A stretch of 64,000 nt of DNA from Streptomyces sp. NBC_00083 (GCF_026343295.1 NZ_JAPELY010000002.1:496001-560000), one strand, 5' to 3'; positions 23,533 to 33,129 are shown, numbered from the stretch's first letter. Numbers and translations are program-made. Notes: generated by a model from the letters alone, not told the origin.

Positions 23533-25911
23533 TCATTCGGTGCGCAGCCCCTCGGGGCGCATCTGGCGCCACAGGACCGGCAGGCTCAGCAGGGTGACCG
23601 CGAGGATCACCGCGGCGCCGGCCCCGGCCAGCGGCAGGAAGAGCCACCAGCCGGTGACGCTCTTGTCGATGATCCGCAGCATGAGGGCGCCGAGCGCGGT
23701 ACCGCCCGCCACGGCGAGCGCGATCCCGAGGGCCACCGGCACCGCGGTCTGCCACAGGACGGATCCGGCGAGGGTGGAGCGCCGGGTGCCGAAGGCGACC
23801 AGCGCCGCCAGCAGGCGCCTGCGCTCGCGCAATTGCTCCACCTGCGAGACGAGCATGCCGGCCGCGATCAGGCCGAGCGTGGCGAGCGAGGCGGCCTGCA
23901 GCCCGGTCTGGATCCCGGCGTACTGGCGGTCGCGCTCGATGGTGCGCACGGTGGCGACGCGCAGCTGCGGCGAGAGCCGGGCCGCGGTGTTGCGGATGTG
24001 CTCGGCGGCGTCCGGCACCCGCTGGTCGACGGTGAGCATGGCGGAGGTGCGGGCCCCCGAGGTGAGCAGCGAGGTGTCCATCGCACCGGGGGTGGCGAAG
24101 ATGCCGTCCTGTACCTCGCCCGTGGGGTCCGGGCGCCCCGCGACGGTACGGGCGGCGGCGGGCAGCGTCCACAGCTTCGGCGGTACGCCGCTCTCGTCCG
24201 GAGCGGTGTTGACCGGCTCGCCCGGCCGGGCCGTGCGGTCGACCCAGGCCGCCTGCTCGGCGTCCGCAGGGTGCACCACGAAGGTGTCGCCGTCCGTGCA
24301 CGTGTCGATGCGGGCCAGCTCGCGCAGGGTCGCGCAGTCGCCGAGGGTCAGCTGGGTGATGGGCCTGATGTCGCCGGCGGGGACCGGCCCCGGGCGGGTC
24401 ACATAGCTGCTGACGGAGCCGATCACCTTGCTCACGCCGGGCGTTCCGCGGAACGCGCCGATCATGCGCTCGGCGAGCGCGGCGTCGGGGTAGTCGGTGA
24501 GCACGGTGTACTGGGCGCGGCTCGCGTCCGCGCCCGTCACCTTGGTGAAGTCGTCGTGGATGCCGACGAAGAACATCTGGAGCGCCACCGACCCGGCGAC
24601 CGCCACCGTGATGCCGCTGACGGCCCGCGAGGCGGCGCCGCTGCTCAACTGGAGCCTGCGGACGGCCAGTTGCCAGGAGGGAGAGCCGCCGTGCAGTCGG
24701 CCCACCACCGCCTCGACCAGCCAGGGCAGCAGGGTGATGAGGCCGGCCAGGACCAGGGTGGCGCCCGCGGCGATGGCGACCGGCGCCATGGCGTCCATCA
24801 GCTGGGCCCCGATGCCGGACGGCGCCACCGACAGCGACACGGTGCGGGCGTCCGGGCTCTGGGAGACGAAGAGCAGCACCACGCCGAGGCCCGGCATCGC
24901 GACCCGCCACCACACCCTGCGGCGCCGGGTGCGTCCGCCCCGTACGACACCGAGGGGCTCGACGCTCACCGAGCGCATCGCGGCCAGGGTGACGCCCACC
25001 GCGAGGGCGGGCACCGCGACGGCGACCAGCAGCGCCAGCCAGGGCAGCGGCCTGAGGTCGCCGGGGAAGAAGCCGAAGCTCCACAGGCCGAGCGGGCCGA
25101 TGAGCTCGGCGAGGCCGAGGAAGAGCAGGGTGCCGACGGCGAGGCCGAGCACGGCGCCGGCCAGGGCCTCGCCGCCCGCGACCCAGCGGGTGGTCCGGGT
25201 ATCGGCGCCGACCAGGCGCAGGGCCGCGAGCCGGCGGTCGCGCCGCTCGCCGCCGAACCGTACGGCGGTCGCGATGAAGATGGCGACGGGCATCAGGAGC
25301 ACGACGCAGCTCAGGATGACGAGCACCACCAGCATCGGATCGAGCGGCTGCGTCTCGTCGACGGCGCCGAAGCCGGCCGCGGACGAGGCGCCGGCATCGG
25401 TGGCAAGGGTCGCGTCGCCCGCGTAGTAGTAGAGCTCCGACGGTTCGACCAGGCCCGCGTCCGCGATCGTCGCGGTGATCTCGTAGGGGAGCCGCGGGCG
25501 CAGCAGTTCGCCCTCGGGAGAGGCGAGCAGGTCGCGCAGGGCGGGGGAGACGGCCATGGTGCCGGGGGCGGGTATCGAGGTGAGGCCGGGCGGCAGCACC
25601 GGGTCCGCGTTGGCCGGGCGTAGCACCTTCCCGCCGATGGTGTCGTCGCGGTACTCGGTGTCGGCGACGGCGTAGAGGAGCGAGACCTTGCGGTGCGCGA
25701 CGTTCCGGTCGGAGCCGGCCGCGAACGGCTGCCGGTCATGAATGCGGTCGGCCCGCGCGTCGTTGAGGTGCGGCACGGAGGCGGCGCCGAGGAGCAGGGC
25801 GACCCCGAGGCCGACACCGACCGCGGTGAGCAGGGTGCGGACCCAGCCCTCGCGGCCGCCGCTGACGGCGAACCGGATGCCGAGGCCCAGATCGTGGAGG
25901 CGTCGCTTCAT
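23533..25911 (-). CDS. FtsX-type ABC transporter permease (paralogue 2)
   Basis: This 792-residue protein has the same plan as the permease at 19918-22251: N-terminal TLLTAVGVGLGVALLLG, an FtsX bundle (MLVVLVILSCVVLLMPVAIF, RRDRRLAALRLVGADTR), a central helix group, and a second FtsX unit ending RPEGLRTE. The two proteins share many identical stretches and probably arose by duplication; together they could form a heterodimer with one ATPase type. It is the first gene of the operon, 71 bases before padR. A near-leaderless start is suggested by TATAGT about 10 bases before the ATG on the minus strand. Confidence 0.88.
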   Translation of the reverse strand: MKRRLHDLGLGIRFAVSGGREGWVRTLLTAVGVGLGVALLLGAASVPHLNDARADRIHDRQPFAAGSDRNVAHRKVSLLYAVADTEYRDDTIGGKVLRPANADPVLPPGLTSIPAPGTMAVSPALRDLLASPEGELLRPRLPYEITATIADAGLVEPSELYYYAGDATLATDAGASSAAGFGAVDETQPLDPMLVVLVILSCVVLLMPVAIFIATAVRFGGERRDRRLAALRLVGADTRTTRWVAGGEALAGAVLGLAVGTLLFLGLAELIGPLGLWSFGFFPGDLRPLPWLALLVAVAVPALAVGVTLAAMRSVSVEPLGVVRGGRTRRRRVWWRVAMPGLGVVLLFVSQSPDARTVSLSVAPSGIGAQLMDAMAPVAIAAGATLVLAGLITLLPWLVEAVVGRLHGGSPSWQLAVRRLQLSSGAASRAVSGITVAVAGSVALQMFFVGIHDDFTKVTGADASRAQYTVLTDYPDAALAERMIGAFRGTPGVSKVIGSVSSYVTRPGPVPAGDIRPITQLTLGDCATLRELARIDTCTDGDTFVVHPADAEQAAWVDRTARPGEPVNTAPDESGVPPKLWTLPAAARTVAGRPDPTGEVQDGIFATPGAMDTSLLTSGARTSAMLTVDQRVPDAAEHIRNTAARLSPQLRVATVRTIERDRQYAGIQTGLQAASLATLGLIAAGMLVSQVEQLRERRRLLAALVAFGTRRSTLAGSVLWQTAVPVALGIALAVAGGTALGALMLRIIDKSVTGWWLFLPLAGAGAAVILAVTLLSLPVLWRQMRPEGLRTE

Positions 25912-26181
25912 GGGAGAGCACTATACGCACGAGGTATACCCCCTGTGTATACCCGGGGTGCATAGCGCCGTAGAGCTGTGTCATTGCGGGACAAAAAGGG
26001 GCGGTGTCAGGAACTCTCGCAACCCTTGGGACGATTCGATCGTCGGTTCCCATGGGGCAGGTGCTGATTCTCACGTACGGAAAAGGCGTGATCGAATCCG
26101 CTTTGTCCATACGTGCGGTGTTAGTTTTCTGAGCTGATCTGGCGAGTCTGGTGAGTCATATGAAGGCGAGCGACTGAGGTT
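25912..26181. other. Divergent promoter region of the permease operon and the PBP gene
   Basis: This 270-base gap is visibly richer in A+T than its surroundings. It holds the TATAC array near the permease operon. The right half (about 26090-26180) contains the likely PBP promoter and a GAGGTTATG start region. No gene is seen. Confidence 0.5.
25922..25952. promoter_or_regulatory. Three TATAC repeats at 13-base spacing (candidate PadR operator)
   Basis: TATAC occurs at 25922, 25935 and 25948, exactly 13 bases apart; the second and third sit in GTATAC palindromes. The array overlaps the likely promoter of the permease-padR-ATPase operon (TATAGT on the minus strand at 25919-25924). Regular spacing with dyads and AT content unusual for this genome points to an operator, most simply for the operon's own PadR protein (inference). 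Confidence 0.5.
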
Positions 26182-28470
26182 ATGGGCCGAGCGGAAGAGC
26201 GGCGCGCCCGCCAGGGCGGGGCGCGCCGAGGCAAAAAGCAGAAGGTGAAGAAGAAGGGCATACGCCGGTTCTTCACCTGGAAGAAGATGCTCGGCACCTT
26301 CTTCGGGCTCTGCCTCCTCGCGATGGGCGCGTTCTACGTCATCTACCTGATGGTGCCGATCCCGTCGGGCAACGCGGACGCCCAGCTGGAGAGCAACGTC
26401 TACAAGCTCCCCAACGGCCAGATCCTCGCTCGCTCCGGCAAGGTGAACCGCGAGGCCGTCAAGCTGGAGCAGGTGCCCGTGCCGATCCAGCACAGCTTCG
26501 TCGCGCTGGAGAACAAGACGTTCTACGAGGACAAGGGCGTCGACTTCAAGGGCACCTCCCGCGGCATCCTCAAGACCCTGATGGGCAAGGGCGCGCAGGG
26601 CGGCTCGACCATCACCCAGCAGTACGTGAAGAACAACTACCTGACGCAGGAGCAGACGGTCACCCGCAAGCTGAAGGAGATCGTGATCTCCCTCAAGGTG
26701 GACCAGCGCTACAGCAAGGAAGAGATCCTCGTCGGGTACATGAACACCAGCTTCTACGGCCGGAACGCCTATGGCATCCAGGCCGCGGCGCAGGCGTACT
26801 ACGGCAAGGACGTCAACAAGCTCACGCTGTCGGAGGGCACGTACCTCGCCGCGCTGCTCCAGGCGCCCAGCCAGTACGACTGGCAGACGGCCAGCGACAA
26901 TGGCAAGCGACTGGTGCAGGGCCGCTGGAACAAGGCCCTCGACAACATGGTCGAGAAGAAGTGGCTGACCCCGGAAGAGCGCAAGGCGACGAAGTTCGAG
27001 CCGCCGATGAAGCCGAAGGTCGCGCCGGGCATGGAGGGCCAGACCGGCTACCTGATCGACGCCGCCAACGACGAGCTGAGCGCCAACGGGGTCAGCGACG
27101 CCCTGCGGGCGCGCGGCGGCTGGACGATCACGCTGAACATCGACCCCGCCAAGCAGAAGCTCCTGGAGAGCGCGGTCAAGGAGAAGCTGACCGGCAAGCT
27201 CGACCCGAATAAGCGCAAGGTCGACGCCGACCTCCAGGCCGGCGCCGCCTCGGTCGATCCGAAGACCGGTGCCGTGGTCGCGCTCTACGGCGGCCAGGAC
27301 TACGTGAAGCACCAGATCAGCAACGCGACCAACGAGACCTACCAGCCCGCCTCGACGTTCAAGCCGGTGATCCTCGCCGCGGCGCTCAACGAGGGCGCCG
27401 AGACGCAGGACGGCAAGCCGATCAAGGCCAACACGGTCTACGACGGTGACAACAGGCGCCCGGTCAAGGGCAGCAAGATCGCCTTCGCCCCGCCGAACGA
27501 GGACGAGGCCAGCTACGGCCCCGTCAGCGTCCAGGTCGCGATGAACAAGTCGATCAACTCCGTCTTCGCGCAGATGGGTGTCGACGCGGACCTCTCCAAG
27601 GTCCGTGACATCGGTGTGTCGATGGGCATGCAATCCATCGAGGGCAAGGCTCCGGTGCCCTCCATGACGCTGGGCTCCCTGGGCGCGAGCCCGCTCCAGA
27701 TGGCCGCGGTCTACGCCACGCTCGACAACCACGGCAAGAAGGTCACGCCGTCGATCGTGAAGTCGGCCGTGCACAAGGACCACAAGTACAACAAGCCCGA
27801 CCCCATCGGCAGCCAGGTCATCAGCCGGGACGCGGCCGACGCCGTGACCTCGGTGCTGACCGGCGTGGTCGACGACGGTACGGCCCAGAAGTCGGTGGCC
27901 GAGGCCGACGGCCGCGACGGCCGCCAGGTCGCGGGCAAGACCGGTACCTCCGACGACAACAAGTCGGCCTGGTTCACCGGCTATACGCCGGAGCTCGTCA
28001 CCTCGGTCGGGATGTGGGGCGAGGCCGCCGATCCGCGCGTCGTGAAGGTCGACGGCAAGGACGTCCACATCCCCACGGGCGGCCAGGTCACGATGGTCAA
28101 CGGCGCCGGCGAGCCGGGCCGTGTCAACGGTGGCTCCATCCCGGCCCGCATCTGGGCCGCGTACACCTTCGGCGCCGTCAAGGACGGTGCCAACAAGTTC
28201 GACCTGGAGACCGACCAGGGCGCGGCCGTCGAGCCCGCCTACACGCCGTCGAAGTCGCCGAGCGCCACCGTGTCGAAGTCGCCCAGCGCCACCACGTCGA
28301 AGTCGCCGAGCATGACGCCGTCGAAGTCGCCCAGCGGTACGCCGTCGAAGTCGCCGAGCATGACGCCGAGCGGGACGGCTTCGCACCGTCCGCCGAAGTC
28401 GCCGCCGGCCACGCCGACCAACTCGGGCGGACCGAGCCTGCCGGGCGATCCGTTCGACCCCAGCGGCTGA
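26182..28470 (+). CDS. Bifunctional class A penicillin-binding protein
   Basis: This 762-residue protein has a very basic cytoplasmic tail, one membrane helix (about 36-58), a GT51 glycosyltransferase domain (about 70-255) with ALENKTFYEDKGVDFKG and GGSTITQQYVKN, and a transpeptidase domain (about 340-620) with SxxK in PASTFKP, SxN in KSINSVF and KTGTS. It polymerises and cross-links peptidoglycan. The C-terminus is a low-complexity SKSP(S/T)-type repeat of about 60 residues. The start used (26182) is ATG in GGTTATGGGCCG. Upstream 26000-26180 is comparatively AT-rich and probably holds its promoter. Confidence 0.93.
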   Translation: MGRAEERRARQGGARRGKKQKVKKKGIRRFFTWKKMLGTFFGLCLLAMGAFYVIYLMVPIPSGNADAQLESNVYKLPNGQILARSGKVNREAVKLEQVPVPIQHSFVALENKTFYEDKGVDFKGTSRGILKTLMGKGAQGGSTITQQYVKNNYLTQEQTVTRKLKEIVISLKVDQRYSKEEILVGYMNTSFYGRNAYGIQAAAQAYYGKDVNKLTLSEGTYLAALLQAPSQYDWQTASDNGKRLVQGRWNKALDNMVEKKWLTPEERKATKFEPPMKPKVAPGMEGQTGYLIDAANDELSANGVSDALRARGGWTITLNIDPAKQKLLESAVKEKLTGKLDPNKRKVDADLQAGAASVDPKTGAVVALYGGQDYVKHQISNATNETYQPASTFKPVILAAALNEGAETQDGKPIKANTVYDGDNRRPVKGSKIAFAPPNEDEASYGPVSVQVAMNKSINSVFAQMGVDADLSKVRDIGVSMGMQSIEGKAPVPSMTLGSLGASPLQMAAVYATLDNHGKKVTPSIVKSAVHKDHKYNKPDPIGSQVISRDAADAVTSVLTGVVDDGTAQKSVAEADGRDGRQVAGKTGTSDDNKSAWFTGYTPELVTSVGMWGEAADPRVVKVDGKDVHIPTGGQVTMVNGAGEPGRVNGGSIPARIWAAYTFGAVKDGANKFDLETDQGAAVEPAYTPSKSPSATVSKSPSATTSKSPSMTPSKSPSGTPSKSPSMTPSGTASHRPPKSPPATPTNSGGPSLPGDPFDPSG
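28245..28362 (+). repeat. Tandem repeat coding for SKSPS units in the PBP tail
   Basis: The unit GTCGAAGTCGCC(G/C)AGC recurs about five times with 24-base (sometimes differing) spacing, encoding SKSPSATV, SKSPSATT, SKSPSMTP and SKSPSGTP units. Such repeats can vary in copy number between strains. Confidence 0.75.
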
Positions 28471-28482
28471 CCCACCTCACGG

Positions 28483-28523
28483 CGACGGCCCCCGCCCCGG
28501 GAAACCGGGGACGGGGGCCGTCG
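28483..28523. terminator. Strong bidirectional terminator after the PBP gene
   Basis: The arms 28483-28500 and 28505-28523 form an 18-bp stem with a single bulged A and a 4-base loop, between the PBP gene and the convergent phosphatase gene. Confidence 0.85.
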
Positions 28524-28550
28524 TGTGCCGTGGGTGGGCGCCCTGGAGCC

Positions 28551-30710
28551 TCAGGGGCGGGTGGGCAGCTCGAACCAGACCACCTTGCCGCCGGAGAGCC
28601 GGGTCGCGCCCCAGCGCCGCGCCAGGCGGTTGACGAGGAACAGGCCGCGCCCGCCCTCGTCGGTCTCGCGGGCCCGCCGCTGGCGCGGCAGTTGGGGCGA
28701 ATCGTCACCGACCTCGCAGCGCAACACGTCCGTCTTGAGCAGCCGCAGCGTGACCGGCCGCTCGGCATAGCGCACGGCGTTGGTGACGACCTCGCTCACC
28801 AGGAGCTCCACCGAGTCGGTCAACTCCTCAAGACCCCACCGCTCCAGGGCCCTGCGGGCCAGGCGCCGGGCGCGGCCGGGCGCCGTCTCCTCCGGGTCGA
28901 GGAACCAGTACGCCACATCGCTCGGCGCGATCCCGTCGAAGCGGGCGGCGAGCAGCGCGATGTCGTCGTCCCGGTCGCCGGGGCCGAGCATGTCCAGCAC
29001 GTCGTCGCAGAGCGCTTCGAGCGGCGGCGAGTGGTCGGGGCCGGTCAACTGGGCGGTGGCGGCGAGCCGTTCGCGCAGCTGCTCGATGCCGGTCCACACA
29101 TCGCGCAGCCGCGACTCGACCAGGCCGTCGGTGTACAGGAGCAGCGTGGCGCCCGCCGGGGCGTCCAGCTCGACCGCCTCGAAGTCGACGCCGCCCACCC
29201 CGATGGGGGCGCCCGGCGGCACCCGCAGGACCTCGGCGCGGCCCCCGAGGTGGAGCAGCACCGGTGGCGGATGGCCGGCGTTGGCGATGGTGATGCGGTG
29301 CGCGACCGGGTCGTACACCGCGTACAGGCAGGTCGCCATGCGGTCGGTGCCGAGCCGCTGGGCCTGCTCGTCGAGGTGGTGGAGGACCTCGGCGGGCGGC
29401 AGATCGAGGCCGGCCAGGGTCTGCGCGGTGGTGCGGAGCTGACCCATGATCGCGGCGGACGTCATGGAGTGGCCCATGACGTCGCCGACCACGAGCGCGA
29501 CCCGGCTGCCGGGCAGCGGGATCGCGTCGTACCAGTCGCCGCCGACCCGGGCCGTCTCGGCCGCCGGAAGGTAGCGCGAGGCGAGCCGCACGCCGGTGGG
29601 CTGGGGGAGGCTGTCGGGCAGCATGGTGCGCTGGAGTTCGTCGGCGATGTACGCCTCACGGCCGTAGAGCACCGCCTTGTCGATGCCGAGCGCGGTGTGG
29701 GTGGCCAACTGGGCCGCCACGAGCAGGTCGTTGGCCTCGAAGGCGGGTCGTTCGGGGCCGCGGACGAAGACGGCGGCGCCGATCACCCGGCGCCGGCCGC
29801 GCAGCGGCGCCAGGATCGCCCGCCGGCCGCCGGGCACCGTACGGTCGGGTCCGAGCAGCTCGGCCAGGGCGGCGCGGGCGGCGGGAGACTCCGCGAAGAC
29901 CGGACGCACCCCGCGCAGCACCTCGTTCAGCTCGCCGCCCGTGCGCACCTCGCACAGCTCGGACGCCGGGGTGAGGTCGGGGCCGGAGCCGCCGAGCACG
30001 GTCAGGCCCTCGGCCTCCGCGCTCTCGCTCAGCGCCTCGTCGACTAAACGCAGCCGGTCGGTACGGCGAAGGCGCAGCACGAACGGGGTCGCCGGGCGCT
30101 CGTCGCCGACCGGCAGCGGGTCGCGCAGATGGACCAGGATCGCGTCGGAGAACGTCGGCACGGTGGCCCGGCACAGGCCGAGCACGATCTCGTCGAGGTC
30201 TATGCCGCGGGCGATCCGGCGGGTCGCGGCGCCCACGAAGCGCAGCCGGTCGCCCTCGCGCCGTGCCACGTCGACGCCGTCACCGGATGCCGGGACGCCT
30301 GATCCGCCGCCCGGGGTGCCTTCGCCGGGTCCGCCGCTGCCGGGCGCTCCGGCTCCGGGTCCGCCGCTGCCGGTGCCGCCGACGCCGGGCACGGCCGCCG
30401 CGGCCGCCGCGTCCCGGCCGGCGCGTTCGGGCTGGCCCGGCACGGAGGCCGTCACGCCGCCGCTCCGGTCGGCCGGACGGGCGCCCGTCCGGCCGCGCCG
30501 GCCGGGGCCGCGCGCGGCGTCCTGGCCGGCGGGCGCGGCGGCGTGATCGCCTCCGTGCCCGCCGCGCGGGTCCGCGCCCGCCTCCGCGGCGGGCGGTGTG
30601 TCTGCATGAGGCCTCCCCTGCTCCTCAAGAGCGTGAGGAAGGGTCTGCTCGGAGGGCCGGGCGCGTTCCTTGTGCCGGCTCTCGTGCGAGGTGGGCTGGG
30701 GCTCCGTCAC
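28551..30710 (-). CDS. GAF-PP2C (SpoIIE/RsbU) phosphatase with C-terminal HATPase domain
   Basis: This 719-residue protein has a disordered, Gly/Pro/Ala-rich N-terminus (about 1-145), a GAF-like sensor domain (about 150-330), a SpoIIE-type PP2C phosphatase (about 350-570) with GGDWYDAIPL, VVGDVMGHSMTSAAIMGQ, NAGHPPPVLL and DRDDDIALLA, and an RsbW-like anti-sigma HATPase domain (about 590-715) with LVSEVVTNAVRYAERP and GGRGLFLVNRLARRWG. Such fusions combine dephosphorylation of an anti-anti-sigma factor with serine kinase activity in sigma-B-like partner switching. GTG 30710 is the start; no ATG is usable upstream because of a nearby in-frame stop. No partner sigma factor lies in the window. 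Confidence 0.9.
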   Translation of the reverse strand: MTEPQPTSHESRHKERARPSEQTLPHALEEQGRPHADTPPAAEAGADPRGGHGGDHAAAPAGQDAARGPGRRGRTGARPADRSGGVTASVPGQPERAGRDAAAAAAVPGVGGTGSGGPGAGAPGSGGPGEGTPGGGSGVPASGDGVDVARREGDRLRFVGAATRRIARGIDLDEIVLGLCRATVPTFSDAILVHLRDPLPVGDERPATPFVLRLRRTDRLRLVDEALSESAEAEGLTVLGGSGPDLTPASELCEVRTGGELNEVLRGVRPVFAESPAARAALAELLGPDRTVPGGRRAILAPLRGRRRVIGAAVFVRGPERPAFEANDLLVAAQLATHTALGIDKAVLYGREAYIADELQRTMLPDSLPQPTGVRLASRYLPAAETARVGGDWYDAIPLPGSRVALVVGDVMGHSMTSAAIMGQLRTTAQTLAGLDLPPAEVLHHLDEQAQRLGTDRMATCLYAVYDPVAHRITIANAGHPPPVLLHLGGRAEVLRVPPGAPIGVGGVDFEAVELDAPAGATLLLYTDGLVESRLRDVWTGIEQLRERLAATAQLTGPDHSPPLEALCDDVLDMLGPGDRDDDIALLAARFDGIAPSDVAYWFLDPEETAPGRARRLARRALERWGLEELTDSVELLVSEVVTNAVRYAERPVTLRLLKTDVLRCEVGDDSPQLPRQRRARETDEGGRGLFLVNRLARRWGATRLSGGKVVWFELPTRP

Positions 30711-31003
30711 GCGTCGGGTTCCGTCCGTCCGGGATGAGACATCCGCCCTGCCGCGAGCGGCGGCAGTGGCAGCGGCAGGGCAAGGATGCGCGAAGCGGTC
30801 GCTTCACGCGCAGTACCCTCCCCCAGGTCCTTGGGGTGCGGGGGAGGTCCCGTCCGGGCGGCGGCGACACCGGGCATGCTCCACCCCCCTGTGGTGACAT
30901 ACGGTCAATTCTTGCACCGGGACTGCCGATTGGCGCGGGTGGCTCCTGCGCGGCCCCGCGGAGGACGATCCTACGTTTGAACCCCGGGGGCGCATCAAGG
31001 GTC
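30711..31003. other. Intergenic region upstream of the phosphatase gene
   Basis: I see no gene here. It holds an imperfect hairpin near 30808-30848 (CCTCCCCC with GGGGGAGG) and a relatively AT-rich stretch at 30895-30930 that could contain a promoter. Confidence 0.4.
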
Positions 31004-31681
31004 TCACGACGTCATGTGCGCCGGAGTGCGATCCCAGTCCACCGGGAGCGCGGGAACGGGCCAGCGCGGATCGGGCCGCCAGGCCTCCCAGCCGTCCGAG
31101 AACGGGCGGCCCCACGCGGCGATCACCTCGACCGCGGCGCGCCCGGCCGCCCGGACCCGCCCCGCCTGCCCGTCGTCGATCAGGCCCACCCGCTGGGCCT
31201 GCGCGAACTCGTCCTCGTCGAGCCAGCTCCAACTGCGGTCCGGCTCGACCGAGATGTCGAGGAAGTGGTCCGTGGAGTCGATGCCGCCCGACCACCGCGC
31301 GCGCGGCTCCTCCAGGTTCACGTACCAGTTCTTGAAACGCCAGCCCCGCTCCCAGAACAGCCACACCGACCAGGGTTCCCCGGGGCGGGCCAGTTTGAGC
31401 ACGCCGGTGCCGAACCACTGGGAGCGCTGCGTGGTGCGCGGCGCGGTGTATCGGGTGGCCAGCGGCTCCTGGTAGAGCGGGCGGCCGTCCGCGAGCACCG
31501 GCCGTACGCACTGGGTGCCGGGCGCCATCCACACCGCGAGCACGTCGTCGGTGTCCTCGACGACGGTGACCGGGCGGCAGATGTGCACACGCCCCTTCCC
31601 GCCCGGGGCATGGTCGCGATAGCGCCAGAGGATCTGGTCCCCCGGCGCCCAGTGTGGGGTGCCGCCTCCTGTGCCTGCCAT
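31004..31681 (-). CDS. DUF402 domain protein (FomD-like)
   Basis: This 225-residue protein has the DUF402 pattern: GDQILWRYRD near the N-terminus, LFWERGWRFKNWYVNLEEP, and the acidic metal-site motif STDHFLDISVEPDRSWSWLDEDEFAQA. DUF402 members include phosphatases and nucleotide-cleaving enzymes such as FomD of fosfomycin biosynthesis, which hydrolyses a CMP-linked intermediate with metal ions. The substrate here is unknown. ATG 31681. About 300 bases separate it from the phosphatase gene; that gap has a CCTCCCCCA/TGCGGGGGAGG imperfect hairpin and no gene. Confidence 0.85.
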   Translation of the reverse strand: MAGTGGGTPHWAPGDQILWRYRDHAPGGKGRVHICRPVTVVEDTDDVLAVWMAPGTQCVRPVLADGRPLYQEPLATRYTAPRTTQRSQWFGTGVLKLARPGEPWSVWLFWERGWRFKNWYVNLEEPRARWSGGIDSTDHFLDISVEPDRSWSWLDEDEFAQAQRVGLIDDGQAGRVRAAGRAAVEVIAAWGRPFSDGWEAWRPDPRWPVPALPVDWDRTPAHMTS

Positions 31682-31737
31682 GTGCAGATATTACGGAGTG
31701 CGGTCAAGACCCCGCTGCGACGTGGATCACGAGGGGG

Positions 31738-33129
31738 TCAGGGCCGGGTCATCCGCAGGACGTCCAACGCCTCGTCGAGCTGGTCGACCGTCAGGTCGCC
31801 GCGCTCCACGTACCCCGATTCCAGGACGACTTCACGGATCGTCTTCCGCTCGGCCAGGGACTTCTTGGCCACCTTGGCCGCCTCCTCGTACCCGATGTAC
31901 TTGTTGAGCGGGGTGACCACCGACGGCGAGGACTCGGCGTACTCGCGGGCCCGCTCCACGTGTGCGGTGACGCCGTCGACGGTGCGGTCGGCGAGCAGCC
32001 GCGACACATGGGCGAGGAGCCGCACCGACTCCAGGAGGTTCTTGGCGATCACCGGCAGCATGACGTTGAGCTCGAAGTTGCCGGCCGCGCCCGCGGTCGC
32101 CACCGTCGCGTCGTTGCCGATCACCTGGGCCGCGACCATCAGGACGGCCTCCGGAATGACCGGATTGACCTTTCCCGGCATGATCGACGAGCCCGGCTGG
32201 AGGTCGGGAAGGCTGATCTCGGCCAATCCTGTGCGCGGGCCCGACGCCATCCAGCGCAGGTCGTTGGAGATCTTCGTGAGCGAGACCGCGATGGTGCGCA
32301 GCTGACCGCTGGTCTCCACCAGGCCGTCGCGCGCGCCCTGCGCCTCGAAGTGGTTCCTCGCCTCGGTCAGCGGAAGCCCGGTGGTGCGCGCGACCTCGGC
32401 GATGACGGCCGCCGAGAAGCCGTGCGGGGTGTTGATGCCGGTGCCGACCGCGGTGCCGCCCAGCGGGAGTTCGGCCAGGCGGGGCAGGGCGGAGCGCAGC
32501 CGCTCGACGCCGTAGCGCACCTGCGCCGCGTAGCCGCCGAACTCCTGGCCGAGGGTGACCGGGGTGGCGTCCATCAGATGGGTGCGCCCCGACTTGACCA
32601 CGTCCGCGAACTCGTCCGACTTGCGCTCCAGGGCGGCCGCCAGGTGGTCGAGGGCCGGGATCAGATCGGCGGTGACGGCGGCGGTCGCCGCGATGTGGAT
32701 GGACGACGGGAAGACGTCGTTGGAGGACTGCGAGGCGTTCACGTGGTCGTTGGGGTGGACGTCGCGGCCCAGCTTCTCGGTGGCCAGCGTCGCCACGACC
32801 TCGTTCATGTTCATGTTCGACGAGGTGCCGGAGCCGGTCTGGAAGACGTCGACCGGGAAGTGCTCGTCCCAGCGGCCGTCGGCGACCTCGCCGGCCGCCG
32901 CCTCGATGGCGCCCGCGATGTCCTTGTCGACCACTCCGAGCTCGGCGTTGACCTTGGCGGCGGCTGCCTTGATGCGGGCCAGCGCCTCGATGTGGGCACG
33001 TTCGAGGCGCTGCCCCGAGACGGGGAAGTTCTCCACCGCCCGCTGGGTCTGGGCCCGCCACTTGGCGTGCGCGGGGACCCGCACCTCGCCCATCGAGTCG
33101 TGCTCGGTCCGGTACTCGCTGTCGTTCAT
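31738..33129 (-). CDS. fumC: Class II fumarate hydratase
   Basis: This 463-residue enzyme of the fumarase/aspartase superfamily has the signatures TGSGTSSNMNMNEV, HPNDHVNASQSSNDVFPSS, GRTHLMDATPVTLGQE and the catalytic loop GSSIMPGKVNPV, plus GTGINTPHGF and NFELNVMLPVI. It catalyses the reversible hydration of fumarate to malate in the TCA cycle without a metal centre. ATG 33129 follows GGAGG at 9 bases. The iron-sulphur class I enzyme is encoded 2.1 kb away, so the cell has an oxidant-stable and an oxidant-labile fumarase side by side. Confidence 0.93.
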   Translation of the reverse strand: MNDSEYRTEHDSMGEVRVPAHAKWRAQTQRAVENFPVSGQRLERAHIEALARIKAAAAKVNAELGVVDKDIAGAIEAAAGEVADGRWDEHFPVDVFQTGSGTSSNMNMNEVVATLATEKLGRDVHPNDHVNASQSSNDVFPSSIHIAATAAVTADLIPALDHLAAALERKSDEFADVVKSGRTHLMDATPVTLGQEFGGYAAQVRYGVERLRSALPRLAELPLGGTAVGTGINTPHGFSAAVIAEVARTTGLPLTEARNHFEAQGARDGLVETSGQLRTIAVSLTKISNDLRWMASGPRTGLAEISLPDLQPGSSIMPGKVNPVIPEAVLMVAAQVIGNDATVATAGAAGNFELNVMLPVIAKNLLESVRLLAHVSRLLADRTVDGVTAHVERAREYAESSPSVVTPLNKYIGYEEAAKVAKKSLAERKTIREVVLESGYVERGDLTVDQLDEALDVLRMTRP

